From contig CALUTQ010000001.1 of assembly GCA_944323745.1 (NCBI GenBank), forward strand, positions 796,863 to 860,862: a stretch of DNA of 64,000 nt, read 5' to 3'. A model generated the notes under the pieces. That model had not been told where the DNA came from, did no database searches, and saw only the letters and a list, made by a program, of their open reading frames with translations. Position numbers and translations under genes: made by a program. The DNA is from Candidatus Avelusimicrobium pullarium (GTDB taxonomy: Bacteria; Elusimicrobiota; Elusimicrobia; Elusimicrobiales; Elusimicrobiaceae). This document shows, piece after piece, positions 1 to 7,753 of this stretch. The number at the start of each line of letters is the position of its first letter. Position 1 is the first letter of the stretch.

Positions 1-295
1 TAGAGTCCTCACGAATGAAATCAATGCGGGAATAATGTTGAGAAAGGATATTGTCCCCTTCTGGGGTTAATAAGCCTATAGCTTTTGCAATATCTTTTAA
101 ATAATTAAAACAGTTTTTTGCGTCCAGATTGGATAGCGTGGAATGAATTATTTTGACATTCTTTTTATTGTAAAAGTATGTTTTGGGATCGTTGTGAAAA
201 ACAATTTTAATTTTACTTCCTATATCGTTTAAGGTTTTAATTTGTTGGGTTTTATCTTCTCCTTTTATCAGGATTATTCGTTCTTGTTTAGGCAT
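1..295 (-). CDS. N-terminal 98 codons of an unidentified protein, cut by window edge
   Basis: An open frame starts at an ATG (295 to 293, minus strand) and runs without a stop to base 1, so only the N-terminus is visible. It begins MPKQERIILIKGEDKTQQ and contains the stretch FHNDPKTYFYNKKNVKII. From memory this opening looks like the N-terminus of some large superfamily 1 helicase or AAA proteins found in defence islands, but no catalytic motif falls inside the window, so no function is assigned. It lies downstream of the type III restriction operon, beyond that operon's terminator, and therefore probably has its own promoter in the 296 to 400 interval. Confidence 0.6.
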   Translation of the reverse strand, partial: MPKQERIILIKGEDKTQQIKTLNDIGSKIKIVFHNDPKTYFYNKKNVKIIHSTLSNLDAKNCFNYLKDIAKAIGLLTPEGDNILSQHYSRIDFIREDS

Positions 296-403
296 ATTAA
301 TATACTACTATATTCAGATTAGATTCTTTTAGTTTTAATACGCCAGACTTGGGTTAAAAATAAATTTTTCAGGAACAATATAGATCATATCAATAGAAAA
401 ACA

Positions 404-427
404 AAAACCCCGCATTAGGCGGGGTTA
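404..427 (-). terminator. Rho-independent terminator after res
   Basis: An 8-bp perfect GC-rich stem (AACCCCGC at 406-413, GCGGGGTT at 419-426) with a 5-nt loop is followed on the minus strand by a run of T residues. It sits 10 bases past the res stop codon and would end the whole defence operon transcript. Confidence 0.9.
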
Positions 428-435
428 ATTGCCCT

Positions 436-3090
436 TTATTTTGAAAAGGTTTCAAAACACGCTAGATCCCTATTCAAAAGAACCTCACTGTGGGGAATAA
501 GCAAATACTTCCACTTTTTAGCCCCCGTTTCAGCAGCTGACTCATTCACCCGTTTTACCCAAGTGGTGGCCGCGTTGGCTTTTTCTTCTACTTCTGAGAG
601 TTCTAAATCCCGGGCGCTCTTGATTTCTATTAAAAAGAGATTTTCAGCCGTTTCTACCACAAAATCCGGCTGATATTTATGGCTCCCATTGCGCCAGTAA
701 ATATCAAACTGCCTGTCACTGGGTCGAAGCCATTTTAAGACTTTTGGATCTTGCTCTAAAATGCTGGCAAAATCCTTTTCCGCCTTAGAATCAAACTTAT
801 ACAGATTATGACAGGCTTTTTGAAACCCTGTAAAAACCTTGCTGGGGATTTGGCTAGTAGGTTCGATAGTAGCGGTATAGTGGTACACCTTATCAGCCGT
901 AATTTTATCGTAATTATGCGGGTAAATCCTTTCAAACGGATACACTTTTGCGGCTGTGTAGTCCGGCGGAACATAAACGGCATGTTGCTTCATTTGGGCA
1001 AAAATTAACTCCGCTATAGGTTTGCGGAAACTTACCAGCACATTTTTTACATCTTCTTCTTTCAAATAGCTTTTTAATTTAGTAATTACGGCCTGCACAA
1101 AACTATGCAGTAAATCGGCATAATCCTCGTATGGAATTTCCGGTATATCATACAGGGCCGACAACAAAATGTTTTCCGCACTCTCTTGGTTAATATCCCC
1201 TGATACTTTCCCCTGTAAAAAAGCAAATTTTCCATCGGTTAAGGATTTAATAAAAATCTCCTGGGAAGCAGGTTGATACGTAATGTTAGTCGTATCCAGT
1301 TCAAACGGCTGGAACTTCAAATATCCATCTTTCCCCGGCTGTACAATTAACCGCGGGATGGGAATAATGCTAGAAACAAACTGCTGCACCAGTTGGGGCA
1401 GATGTTTTTTAATATCTGCTATTTGATCCTTAGCAAACAAACTGCTCCCGGTTAATTCTTCTTCCAACCGGTTTATGGCTATCTCCTGTGTTGCGGGAGA
1501 AGACAAATCCCCAATAGTTTTTACATCAGAACCCATTTTAGGCAAAATTTTATCTTGCAAAATAGCCACCGCCTCTTTGGCTTCTGGGGTTTGAGGAACC
1601 CAAAAAGACGTTTCTGGCGCTTTTGCCGCTTCTTCCCGCTGGGCCACCAGTATGGGTTTAGAAACAATTACCTCTTTGGCGGGAGTATTGTCAAAATCGT
1701 CGTCCAGTTCAATAATGTTTTCTTTGCGCAGCAGGCTTCCTTCCCGGTTGGCTTCATCAATAATAGCCTGGAATCTGTCGTGCGCCACAATAGTCAGCCT
1801 GTCGGCAGTATCATCGTTAGTAATCCGCCCATACGGCAAGCGCAAACCACGCCCGATAGTCTGTTCCGTAAGGGTATCCGAAGCGGACGCCCTCAAGGGG
1901 ACGATAGTATACAGGTTTGTAACGTCCCACCCTTCTTTAAGCATATTTACGTGAATAACAATTTCTGTTTTATTTAGCGGATTTTCCACAGAGAGTAACT
2001 TGGTAATATTTTCGTCTTTTTCGCTTCCTTTTTGGGCGGAATGCACCACAATTACCTTGTCTTTATAGTAGCCGTTGTAAAACTCATCCGCTTGAATCAT
2101 TTGTTTGATTTGTTCGGCATGGTCTGTATCTTTGGTCACAATCAGCACAAAAGGCTTAATAATACGCAGGCCATTATTGCGGGCGTATTTTTCCAGCTCC
2201 ACTTTTGTATGCTGATGCAGACGGATACCGTCCTGCACTTTAAAACGGTCAATTTCTTCTGGAGTGAAATTATCCGGCTTCCAGTTTTTGCGGGTAGCCA
2301 CATAGGGCTTTTTAACAAACCCGTCTTGGATGGCTTTGGCTAGGGAATATTCATACACCACATTCTTAAACGGCACTGCCTTGCTGCTTTTTTGAATTTG
2401 CGGCGTAGCAGTTACTTCTATACCCAAAACGGGGTTTAATTCGTTAATTACCTGCATAGCCCGTTCGGCCCGGTAGTGGTGGCTTTCGTCCATCAACAGC
2501 ACCAGGCGTTCCCGGCTGGCTAAATAGTCAAAATAGCTCTGCCCTAAATATTCGGACAAGCGTTTAATAAGCGGCTTATCCCCTTTGCGTTCCCCGGCGT
2601 TGATTTTGGAGATGTTAAAAATGTTAATTCGGATACTTTCCTGGAATAATTGGTGTTCCGTCATTTCACGGTAAGTATCCCCGGTAATCACCAGCGGTGG
2701 GTTAACCGCAAAGTCCGCTATCCCCTTAAACACATATTTGGGGTTTGCCGGTTTGGAAAAGTCCTCTATCAACTTGTCGTAAATGGTCAAATTGGGGGCT
2801 AGAATAAAGAAATCCTGTATTTGATACTCTTTGTATAGGTACGCCACAAAAGCCCCCATAAGGCGGGTTTTGCCCACCCCGGTGGCTAATGCAAAGCAGA
2901 GGTTAGGGAATTGGCGTTCAAAATCCTTAAAAATGGGATATTTGGCGCGGATAGCGGCCACCTGAGCGGTAAGATCGTTTTCTTTAGAAAGTGGCAACAA
3001 CTGGCAAATATCCGCCAAGATATACAGGGCTTCAGCCTGTGGGGCACGCAGAGAAAGACGGTTTTTAATATACAAAGCGTTTTGGTTCAT
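436..3090 (-). CDS. res: Type III restriction endonuclease subunit Res
   Basis: This 884-aa protein is the ATP-dependent translocase/nuclease subunit of a type III restriction-modification enzyme. It needs the Mod subunit for sequence recognition and cuts after collision of head-to-head complexes. Visible motifs are a Walker A (ATGVGKT, residues 69-75), the DEAD-like box DESH (201-204), the TATP motif (227-230), the motif VI-like IGRGLRLP near residue 420, and a C-terminal PD-(D/E)xK nuclease (PDFVV at 808 followed by IEIK at 821-824). Length and domain order are normal for Res, and all catalytic motifs look intact. It is the last gene of the operon and ends at a strong terminator. The intervening Abi_C gene separates it from mod, which is unusual because mod and res are normally adjacent. 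Confidence 0.95.
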   Translation of the reverse strand: MNQNALYIKNRLSLRAPQAEALYILADICQLLPLSKENDLTAQVAAIRAKYPIFKDFERQFPNLCFALATGVGKTRLMGAFVAYLYKEYQIQDFFILAPNLTIYDKLIEDFSKPANPKYVFKGIADFAVNPPLVITGDTYREMTEHQLFQESIRINIFNISKINAGERKGDKPLIKRLSEYLGQSYFDYLASRERLVLLMDESHHYRAERAMQVINELNPVLGIEVTATPQIQKSSKAVPFKNVVYEYSLAKAIQDGFVKKPYVATRKNWKPDNFTPEEIDRFKVQDGIRLHQHTKVELEKYARNNGLRIIKPFVLIVTKDTDHAEQIKQMIQADEFYNGYYKDKVIVVHSAQKGSEKDENITKLLSVENPLNKTEIVIHVNMLKEGWDVTNLYTIVPLRASASDTLTEQTIGRGLRLPYGRITNDDTADRLTIVAHDRFQAIIDEANREGSLLRKENIIELDDDFDNTPAKEVIVSKPILVAQREEAAKAPETSFWVPQTPEAKEAVAILQDKILPKMGSDVKTIGDLSSPATQEIAINRLEEELTGSSLFAKDQIADIKKHLPQLVQQFVSSIIPIPRLIVQPGKDGYLKFQPFELDTTNITYQPASQEIFIKSLTDGKFAFLQGKVSGDINQESAENILLSALYDIPEIPYEDYADLLHSFVQAVITKLKSYLKEEDVKNVLVSFRKPIAELIFAQMKQHAVYVPPDYTAAKVYPFERIYPHNYDKITADKVYHYTATIEPTSQIPSKVFTGFQKACHNLYKFDSKAEKDFASILEQDPKVLKWLRPSDRQFDIYWRNGSHKYQPDFVVETAENLFLIEIKSARDLELSEVEEKANAATTWVKRVNESAAETGAKKWKYLLIPHSEVLLNRDLACFETFSK

Positions 3091-3104
3091 AGGTTATTTA
3101 CCTC

Positions 3105-3881
3105 TTAAAACGGGCAATCATCAACTTCATCTCCTTTTGCGGAGTATTTTTCATCAAAAAAGGAAATCAAGAATAACCCAACTGATATGATATTATTTAC
3201 AATAAATACGGAATAGAGTCTATTATTTACAATATAATCCTTTTGTCCTTTTCCATGAGCAAACGTTTTGTCGCTACGCAAGTCTTCTATTTCACGGGCA
3301 ATTTTTAAAAGAGAGCTACCAATATTTCGTATATTACTTTGAATTCCAGCCTTAGGGAAAAATTGATAGCCCTTAAGAATTTCGCCCATTAAGTCTGGGA
3401 GAGTTGCTTTGGAATTATATTGAATCCCAGGGATTTTTTTGCTTTCAAGAATATGTTTAATAAGGCTTTCTAATGTACTATATGCCAATGCAATAGATTG
3501 GTCTGGCTCCTCATAAACTAACTGATAGGCTTTGTTGAAATTATTTATTAATGAAGAAGAGCCATATTCCCATTCGGTCAACTTACGCTTGAAGGTTGGA
3601 AAGGCCGGAAGAATCATAGGGACCGCAATACCACATTCAATTGCAACAGAAAACAAAACATCTTCCGGTATATTATTTAATGTTCTATCTAAATCAATAT
3701 GTCCTTGCTGATCTTTTTCTATTGCAATTTTGTCTTTACAGGGAGAACCAAAAATATCGAATGAATCTGTATAAAAATTCTCCATAAAAATTTGTACCAT
3801 AGCGTAAGTTCGGTATCTTTCCCAAACAATACTCTTAATCTCTTGTATCAATTCCATCTTATAGCTGGGACTAAGAGACAT
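3105..3881 (-). CDS. Abi_C/HEPN-like protein inserted between mod and res
   Basis: This 258-aa protein has an unrecognised N-terminal half. Its C-terminal half matches the abortive-infection C-terminal (Abi_C) pattern as I know it: a helix with STLESLIKHILE, a PDLMGEILKGY segment, and LRSDKTFAHGKGQ at about 201-213. The R202-x6-H209 pair fits the R-x4-6-H signature of HEPN ribonucleases, although the usual Asn after the Arg is Ser here. The start codon lies 2 bases past the mod stop and the gene ends 14 bases before res, so it is co-transcribed inside the type III cassette. A role as an RNA-degrading abortive effector coupled to restriction is inference. Confidence 0.7.
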   Translation of the reverse strand: MSLSPSYKMELIQEIKSIVWERYRTYAMVQIFMENFYTDSFDIFGSPCKDKIAIEKDQQGHIDLDRTLNNIPEDVLFSVAIECGIAVPMILPAFPTFKRKLTEWEYGSSSLINNFNKAYQLVYEEPDQSIALAYSTLESLIKHILESKKIPGIQYNSKATLPDLMGEILKGYQFFPKAGIQSNIRNIGSSLLKIAREIEDLRSDKTFAHGKGQKDYIVNNRLYSVFIVNNIISVGLFLISFFDEKYSAKGDEVDDCPF

Positions 3882-3883
3882 AG

Positions 3884-5350
3884 TTATTCTTCCTCTTCTT
3901 CCAAAACGGGCGGGTTGATGATGTTAAGGTTATAATTGTCTTTGCCAAATTCACAGCGGCCTAACAGGGCGGCTGGGATTTTTTTAACCGTTATGTTGGC
4001 AAAGCGGCTAGAAAGGCCCGAATCAAAACTTTTGCAGCAAATCAGCAGGCTTTCGCCGGGTTTCATATCCTGGGCAATGGCGGAAAGCAATTCCGCCCCC
4101 ACATGGTTGGTGGTGGTATAGATAAAGTCCGCCTCGCTGCTTTGGCCTTGCTTCCAAAATTGTTCCTGGGACGGAGCATATTTAAAGCCCTCGTTTTTGG
4201 CTACGGCCGCGGCAAGCATATCGGCATTGTATTCTTTGGAAATAACGTATTGGCCGTATTTATCTTTATTTAACAGGCTGGGGGCGAGATAGTAGTATTT
4301 AAAGCCACCGCCGCCATGCCAGTTGACGGCTTTGGAAATACCGCCCTGGTCCGTTCCGTCAATCACCTTTTGCAGGCGCGGGATACAATGGGTGTGGCAA
4401 TGTTCGCCAAGTTCTATACCAATGTATTTGCGGCCCATTTTATGCGCCACGGCTGCCGTGGTGCCGGAACCTAGAAAAGAATCTAAGACCAAATCTCCGG
4501 GGTTAGTTGAAATAGAAAAAATACGCTTTATTAATGCTTCTGATTTTTGGCCTTTTATTTCTTCTACACCCAACATCTTTGAGACTTTTTCTCCAGAAAA
4601 AGAAACCACATTGATGCTATTTAATTTGTCATATATGGAACAATTCCAAGTATCTTCCAGAGGGTATCTGGTAGGCATACCTATTGTAGTTAAGTACTCT
4701 ACCATTAGCTTAGCTTTATCGGTTGTCAATCCTTCTTGTTCAAGTTTTTGCAAAATTTCTTTTTTTACATTACTATTAAATCTTTCTTGATACTCTGGCC
4801 ACGAGGTATAAGCTTGTTCTTTGTTAAAATAATAGCCTGTTGGAGACTTTGTATAAAACAAAATAGTGTCATGGTTACGAATATAGTTTTTTGCAGTAGT
4901 TTTAAATCCTGATAACCATCCCATACGCCAGATAATTTCACGCTGGAAACAAGATCGGCCAAAAACTTCATCTAATAAAACTTTTAAGTAATGGACTTCA
5001 TTAAAATCGATATTAATATAAATACTTCCATCATCCGTTAGCAAATTACGTAAAATTTCTAAGCGAGCTTTCATTAATGAAAGCCAAATTGAGTGCTCCA
5101 GGTTGTCGTCGTAATGTTCAAAAGCGGAACCGGTATTGTACGGGGGATCGATATAGATACATTTTATTTTGCCGGCATAGTCCTGCTCCAAGGCTTTTAG
5201 GGCCAGCAGGTTATCGCCGTAAATTAGCATATTATCGGTGGTTTTATCGCCATAGTCTTTGGTGGGGTCATGCACCAAAATCCGCGGTTCCACCTTAATA
5301 GGGGTATCTTTTCCAATCCACGTCAGTTCCAACTTCTGTTTATTTACCAT
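3884..5350 (-). CDS. mod: Type III DNA methyltransferase subunit Mod
   Basis: This 488-aa beta-class N6-adenine methyltransferase has the catalytic DPPYNTGS motif at residues 68-75 first and the SAM-binding FLGSGT motif at 292-297 later, the order typical of Mod subunits. The intervening 150 residues plus the C-terminal region would carry the target recognition domain that sets the specificity of both methylation and cleavage. At 488 aa it is rather short for a type III Mod, but no motif is missing. It is followed immediately by the Abi_C-like gene and then res. A 38-base gap separates it from the upstream ATPase gene, so it may also carry an internal promoter. Confidence 0.95.
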   Translation of the reverse strand: MVNKQKLELTWIGKDTPIKVEPRILVHDPTKDYGDKTTDNMLIYGDNLLALKALEQDYAGKIKCIYIDPPYNTGSAFEHYDDNLEHSIWLSLMKARLEILRNLLTDDGSIYINIDFNEVHYLKVLLDEVFGRSCFQREIIWRMGWLSGFKTTAKNYIRNHDTILFYTKSPTGYYFNKEQAYTSWPEYQERFNSNVKKEILQKLEQEGLTTDKAKLMVEYLTTIGMPTRYPLEDTWNCSIYDKLNSINVVSFSGEKVSKMLGVEEIKGQKSEALIKRIFSISTNPGDLVLDSFLGSGTTAAVAHKMGRKYIGIELGEHCHTHCIPRLQKVIDGTDQGGISKAVNWHGGGGFKYYYLAPSLLNKDKYGQYVISKEYNADMLAAAVAKNEGFKYAPSQEQFWKQGQSSEADFIYTTTNHVGAELLSAIAQDMKPGESLLICCKSFDSGLSSRFANITVKKIPAALLGRCEFGKDNYNLNIINPPVLEEEEE

Positions 5351-5388
5351 AAATTCGTCCTTTAGATATATTCAACATTATAGCTTTA

Positions 5389-7566
5389 TTAAACAAGCTC
5401 CACCGGCTCTAATTTTTTGCACTCATTAGGACAAGAACGTATTCCCTTCTGCTTATTATGTTTTGTTATATATGTGCCACATTGCTGGCAGAATAAAACC
5501 TCGGATAAGGCTTTGACATCCAAAGCAAAGCTATGCACCTCGCTTTCGGATACTTCAGCCTTTAAATTGATATGTGCATATTCGTTACGAATCCAAGAAT
5601 AGTCGTAACATTTTTGAATCAACTCTTCTAGAGGTTCCTCTCCTTCATTAGGAATAATTACTTTGAGCTGCTTTTTGAGTTTTTTGTTAATTGCAACAAG
5701 ATATTCACCTAATGTATGTTTTTCTTTCCCATATGCAAGCGGAAGATGATACACTTCACACAACAAACTTAAAACGGAATCCAGTTGTAAGCTGGCCTTT
5801 AAGGCTAATTCGTTTTTATCAATTTGTGGATTAGAAAGGGCTTCATTTAATTCGTCCAATAATGTCTGGAATTGTTGCTTGGGGAATATGCCCGTATTAA
5901 TCGCCCACGGCTTCAGCTCTATAACATCATAAGAGCCACTCCCTCTGAATTTACACTCATTTCGCAAGCGTTCAATATGTGTTGTTAATATGATTTGGCT
6001 AAAGGTGTTATTTCCTATTAATTGCTTTAATTGCGTAAGAATGCGCTGAAGATGGGGTAAATCTAAAGAAGTCAGGATATCGTCTAATATTAAAATTTTT
6101 TTATTTTGGGCTTTTGATACCGCCAAAAATATGGATAAAGCCAAAGAATCTAAATGCGCTTCACTATAATAGTCTTTAGGTTTGACATTCGTTTTTCCAT
6201 AAAAATCAGCCAAAACTTCGAGAGATTTATTTTGATTTTCTTTAAGAGATAATTTGATGGTACTAATCCCCTCGCCCGAGTGCATTTGTTCATAAAAACC
6301 ACAAATGGTACCTGTCAAACTGTTTAGAAGCTTTTGAACATAAGCATGGCGAGTATTTTTAAGGATATTTACCAAATTTTCCGCTTTTCGATAGCATAAA
6401 TGAGTAGTTTTGAATTCTTTTTCCAGCTTGCCCAGTTTAGAAACTTTGCTTTTTATTTGACTAAAAATATCAAGTACGGATTCTAAATTATCTTTTCTCT
6501 CATTTAAAATGGCAATATTTGGTTCCCAATCTTTCAATGCCTTTGCTATCTCTTCCCAAGAAGACTCGGGTTTGATATCTAAAGCATGTTGTGTAAGTTC
6601 CGTGATTTCTAACGGTTGGGATATTAGTTCTTTGATTTGCTGTTCAAAGTTCGTTTGTTGGAGGTTTAACCTCTTACGGCTCTCCTCTAATTGCTCTTTT
6701 TTTGTATTTAAGGACTTAATTTCCGCAATTTCTTTTTTTCTTCTAGCTAATGACGCTAACACTTCATCTTTTTTAATTACTTGTTCACAAACAGGGCATT
6801 TTGTGGGCGTAGATTCGTCTGCTTGTATTATTTGGGTAGCCTCATCAAGCAACTTAAGTAATGAAATCAACCGGACATCTAAGCTTTTAGCAATTTGCTT
6901 AAGCTCTGAAGATTTTGCTTGTAATTGGGATAAAATACCAGAACGTTGTGCTAACAGGTTTTGTAATTGAGAATGCCGGCTTAAAAGGAGGTTTACTTCC
7001 CTTTGTATTGAAAACTGAGTTTTCATTTCACGCTTAGCATATTCTTTGGCGTCATCCAGCGGATGTGCTAACTCGGCCGAAATATGTTGTCTATAGATGT
7101 CTTCAATCTCTAAACTTAAATCCTTTATTTCAGTCAAGAGATCTGTGCACTTTCTATTTAGCGTTTTGGTGAGCTTTTGTAAATTTTGTTCTGATTTCTG
7201 AAATTGAGACAAATCGAGAAATTCCTGAAAAAATGCATAAAAATCTGACGCAGATTGCGTACACAATTCGCTCATAAAAGATCTTCGTAAAATAGCGACT
7301 TTTTCAGGGATAGTACTACCTGTTGTATATTCATGCCCAGCTTCATCGGTAATTTTTACTTCGGGAGTTGTTGACTTAGAGTTCACGGATAAAAAAGCAG
7401 AATTTCTCTTTTGGTCAAAAAGAAATTCTAAAGCATCCACGATAGAACTTTTGCCTGTTCCATTTTCCCCATAAATTAGCGTGAATTTCTTCCTTACATC
7501 AAAAGGGATTGTAAGAGGACGAGTGGCACCCCTAAAATGATTAAGAGTAATAGACTTAATTTTCAT
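5389..7566 (-). CDS. SMC/RloC-like ATPase with zinc hook, C-terminal HEPN-type motif and zinc ribbon
   Basis: This 725-aa protein starts with an ABC/SMC-type head (Walker A GENGTGKS, 33-40). It continues into a coiled coil that contains a CPVC zinc-hook motif (257-260). The second half of the head follows: a signature-like YYSEAHLDSLALS near 466-478, Walker B ILILDD at 491-496 and an H-loop TTH at 528-530. After the head comes an alpha-helical region with RNEYAH (R660, H665), which fits the R-x4-H motif of HEPN ribonucleases, and finally a Cys4 ribbon (C693, C696, C712, C716). The layout recalls RloC, a zinc-hook ATPase fused to an anticodon nuclease. The small upstream gene overlaps it by 11 bases. 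A DNA-damage- or phage-sensing RNase is inferred, not shown. Confidence 0.75.
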   Translation of the reverse strand: MKIKSITLNHFRGATRPLTIPFDVRKKFTLIYGENGTGKSSIVDALEFLFDQKRNSAFLSVNSKSTTPEVKITDEAGHEYTTGSTIPEKVAILRRSFMSELCTQSASDFYAFFQEFLDLSQFQKSEQNLQKLTKTLNRKCTDLLTEIKDLSLEIEDIYRQHISAELAHPLDDAKEYAKREMKTQFSIQREVNLLLSRHSQLQNLLAQRSGILSQLQAKSSELKQIAKSLDVRLISLLKLLDEATQIIQADESTPTKCPVCEQVIKKDEVLASLARRKKEIAEIKSLNTKKEQLEESRKRLNLQQTNFEQQIKELISQPLEITELTQHALDIKPESSWEEIAKALKDWEPNIAILNERKDNLESVLDIFSQIKSKVSKLGKLEKEFKTTHLCYRKAENLVNILKNTRHAYVQKLLNSLTGTICGFYEQMHSGEGISTIKLSLKENQNKSLEVLADFYGKTNVKPKDYYSEAHLDSLALSIFLAVSKAQNKKILILDDILTSLDLPHLQRILTQLKQLIGNNTFSQIILTTHIERLRNECKFRGSGSYDVIELKPWAINTGIFPKQQFQTLLDELNEALSNPQIDKNELALKASLQLDSVLSLLCEVYHLPLAYGKEKHTLGEYLVAINKKLKKQLKVIIPNEGEEPLEELIQKCYDYSWIRNEYAHINLKAEVSESEVHSFALDVKALSEVLFCQQCGTYITKHNKQKGIRSCPNECKKLEPVELV

Positions 7567-7744
7567 GAGTCGCGGCCTCCTCTGATTTTTCTACTGCTAC
7601 CTCCAGAAACAAATTCCAGTCTTCCTCTGTCATAACTTTTGTATTTAAATCCCGCTCTAATTTGTCAATATGCTGGCTATCACAAAACTTCTCGTTTTTT
7701 AGTTTAGCTATAATTTCGGTAATTATATCTTGCTCCAGGCTCAT
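7556..7744 (-). CDS. Small acidic helical protein coupled to the ATPase gene
   Basis: A 62-aa, charged, probably all-helical protein with no recognised motif (MSLEQDIITEIIAKLKNEKF at the N-terminus). Its stop overlaps the start of the SMC/RloC-like ATPase by 11 bases and it begins 10 bases after the SNF2 helicase stop. It is therefore very likely a translated, translationally coupled member of the defence operon and not a chance frame. Small upstream partners of toxic ATPases are sometimes regulators or antitoxins; that is only a suggestion here. Confidence 0.65.
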   Translation of the reverse strand: MSLEQDIITEIIAKLKNEKFCDSQHIDKLERDLNTKVMTEEDWNLFLEVAVEKSEEAATHEN

Positions 7745-7753
7745 ATTATCCCC

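Noticed and set aside
1555-1977. Plus-strand reading frames inside the res gene
   Set aside because: They are antisense to a protein with all expected motifs and encode nothing recognisable.
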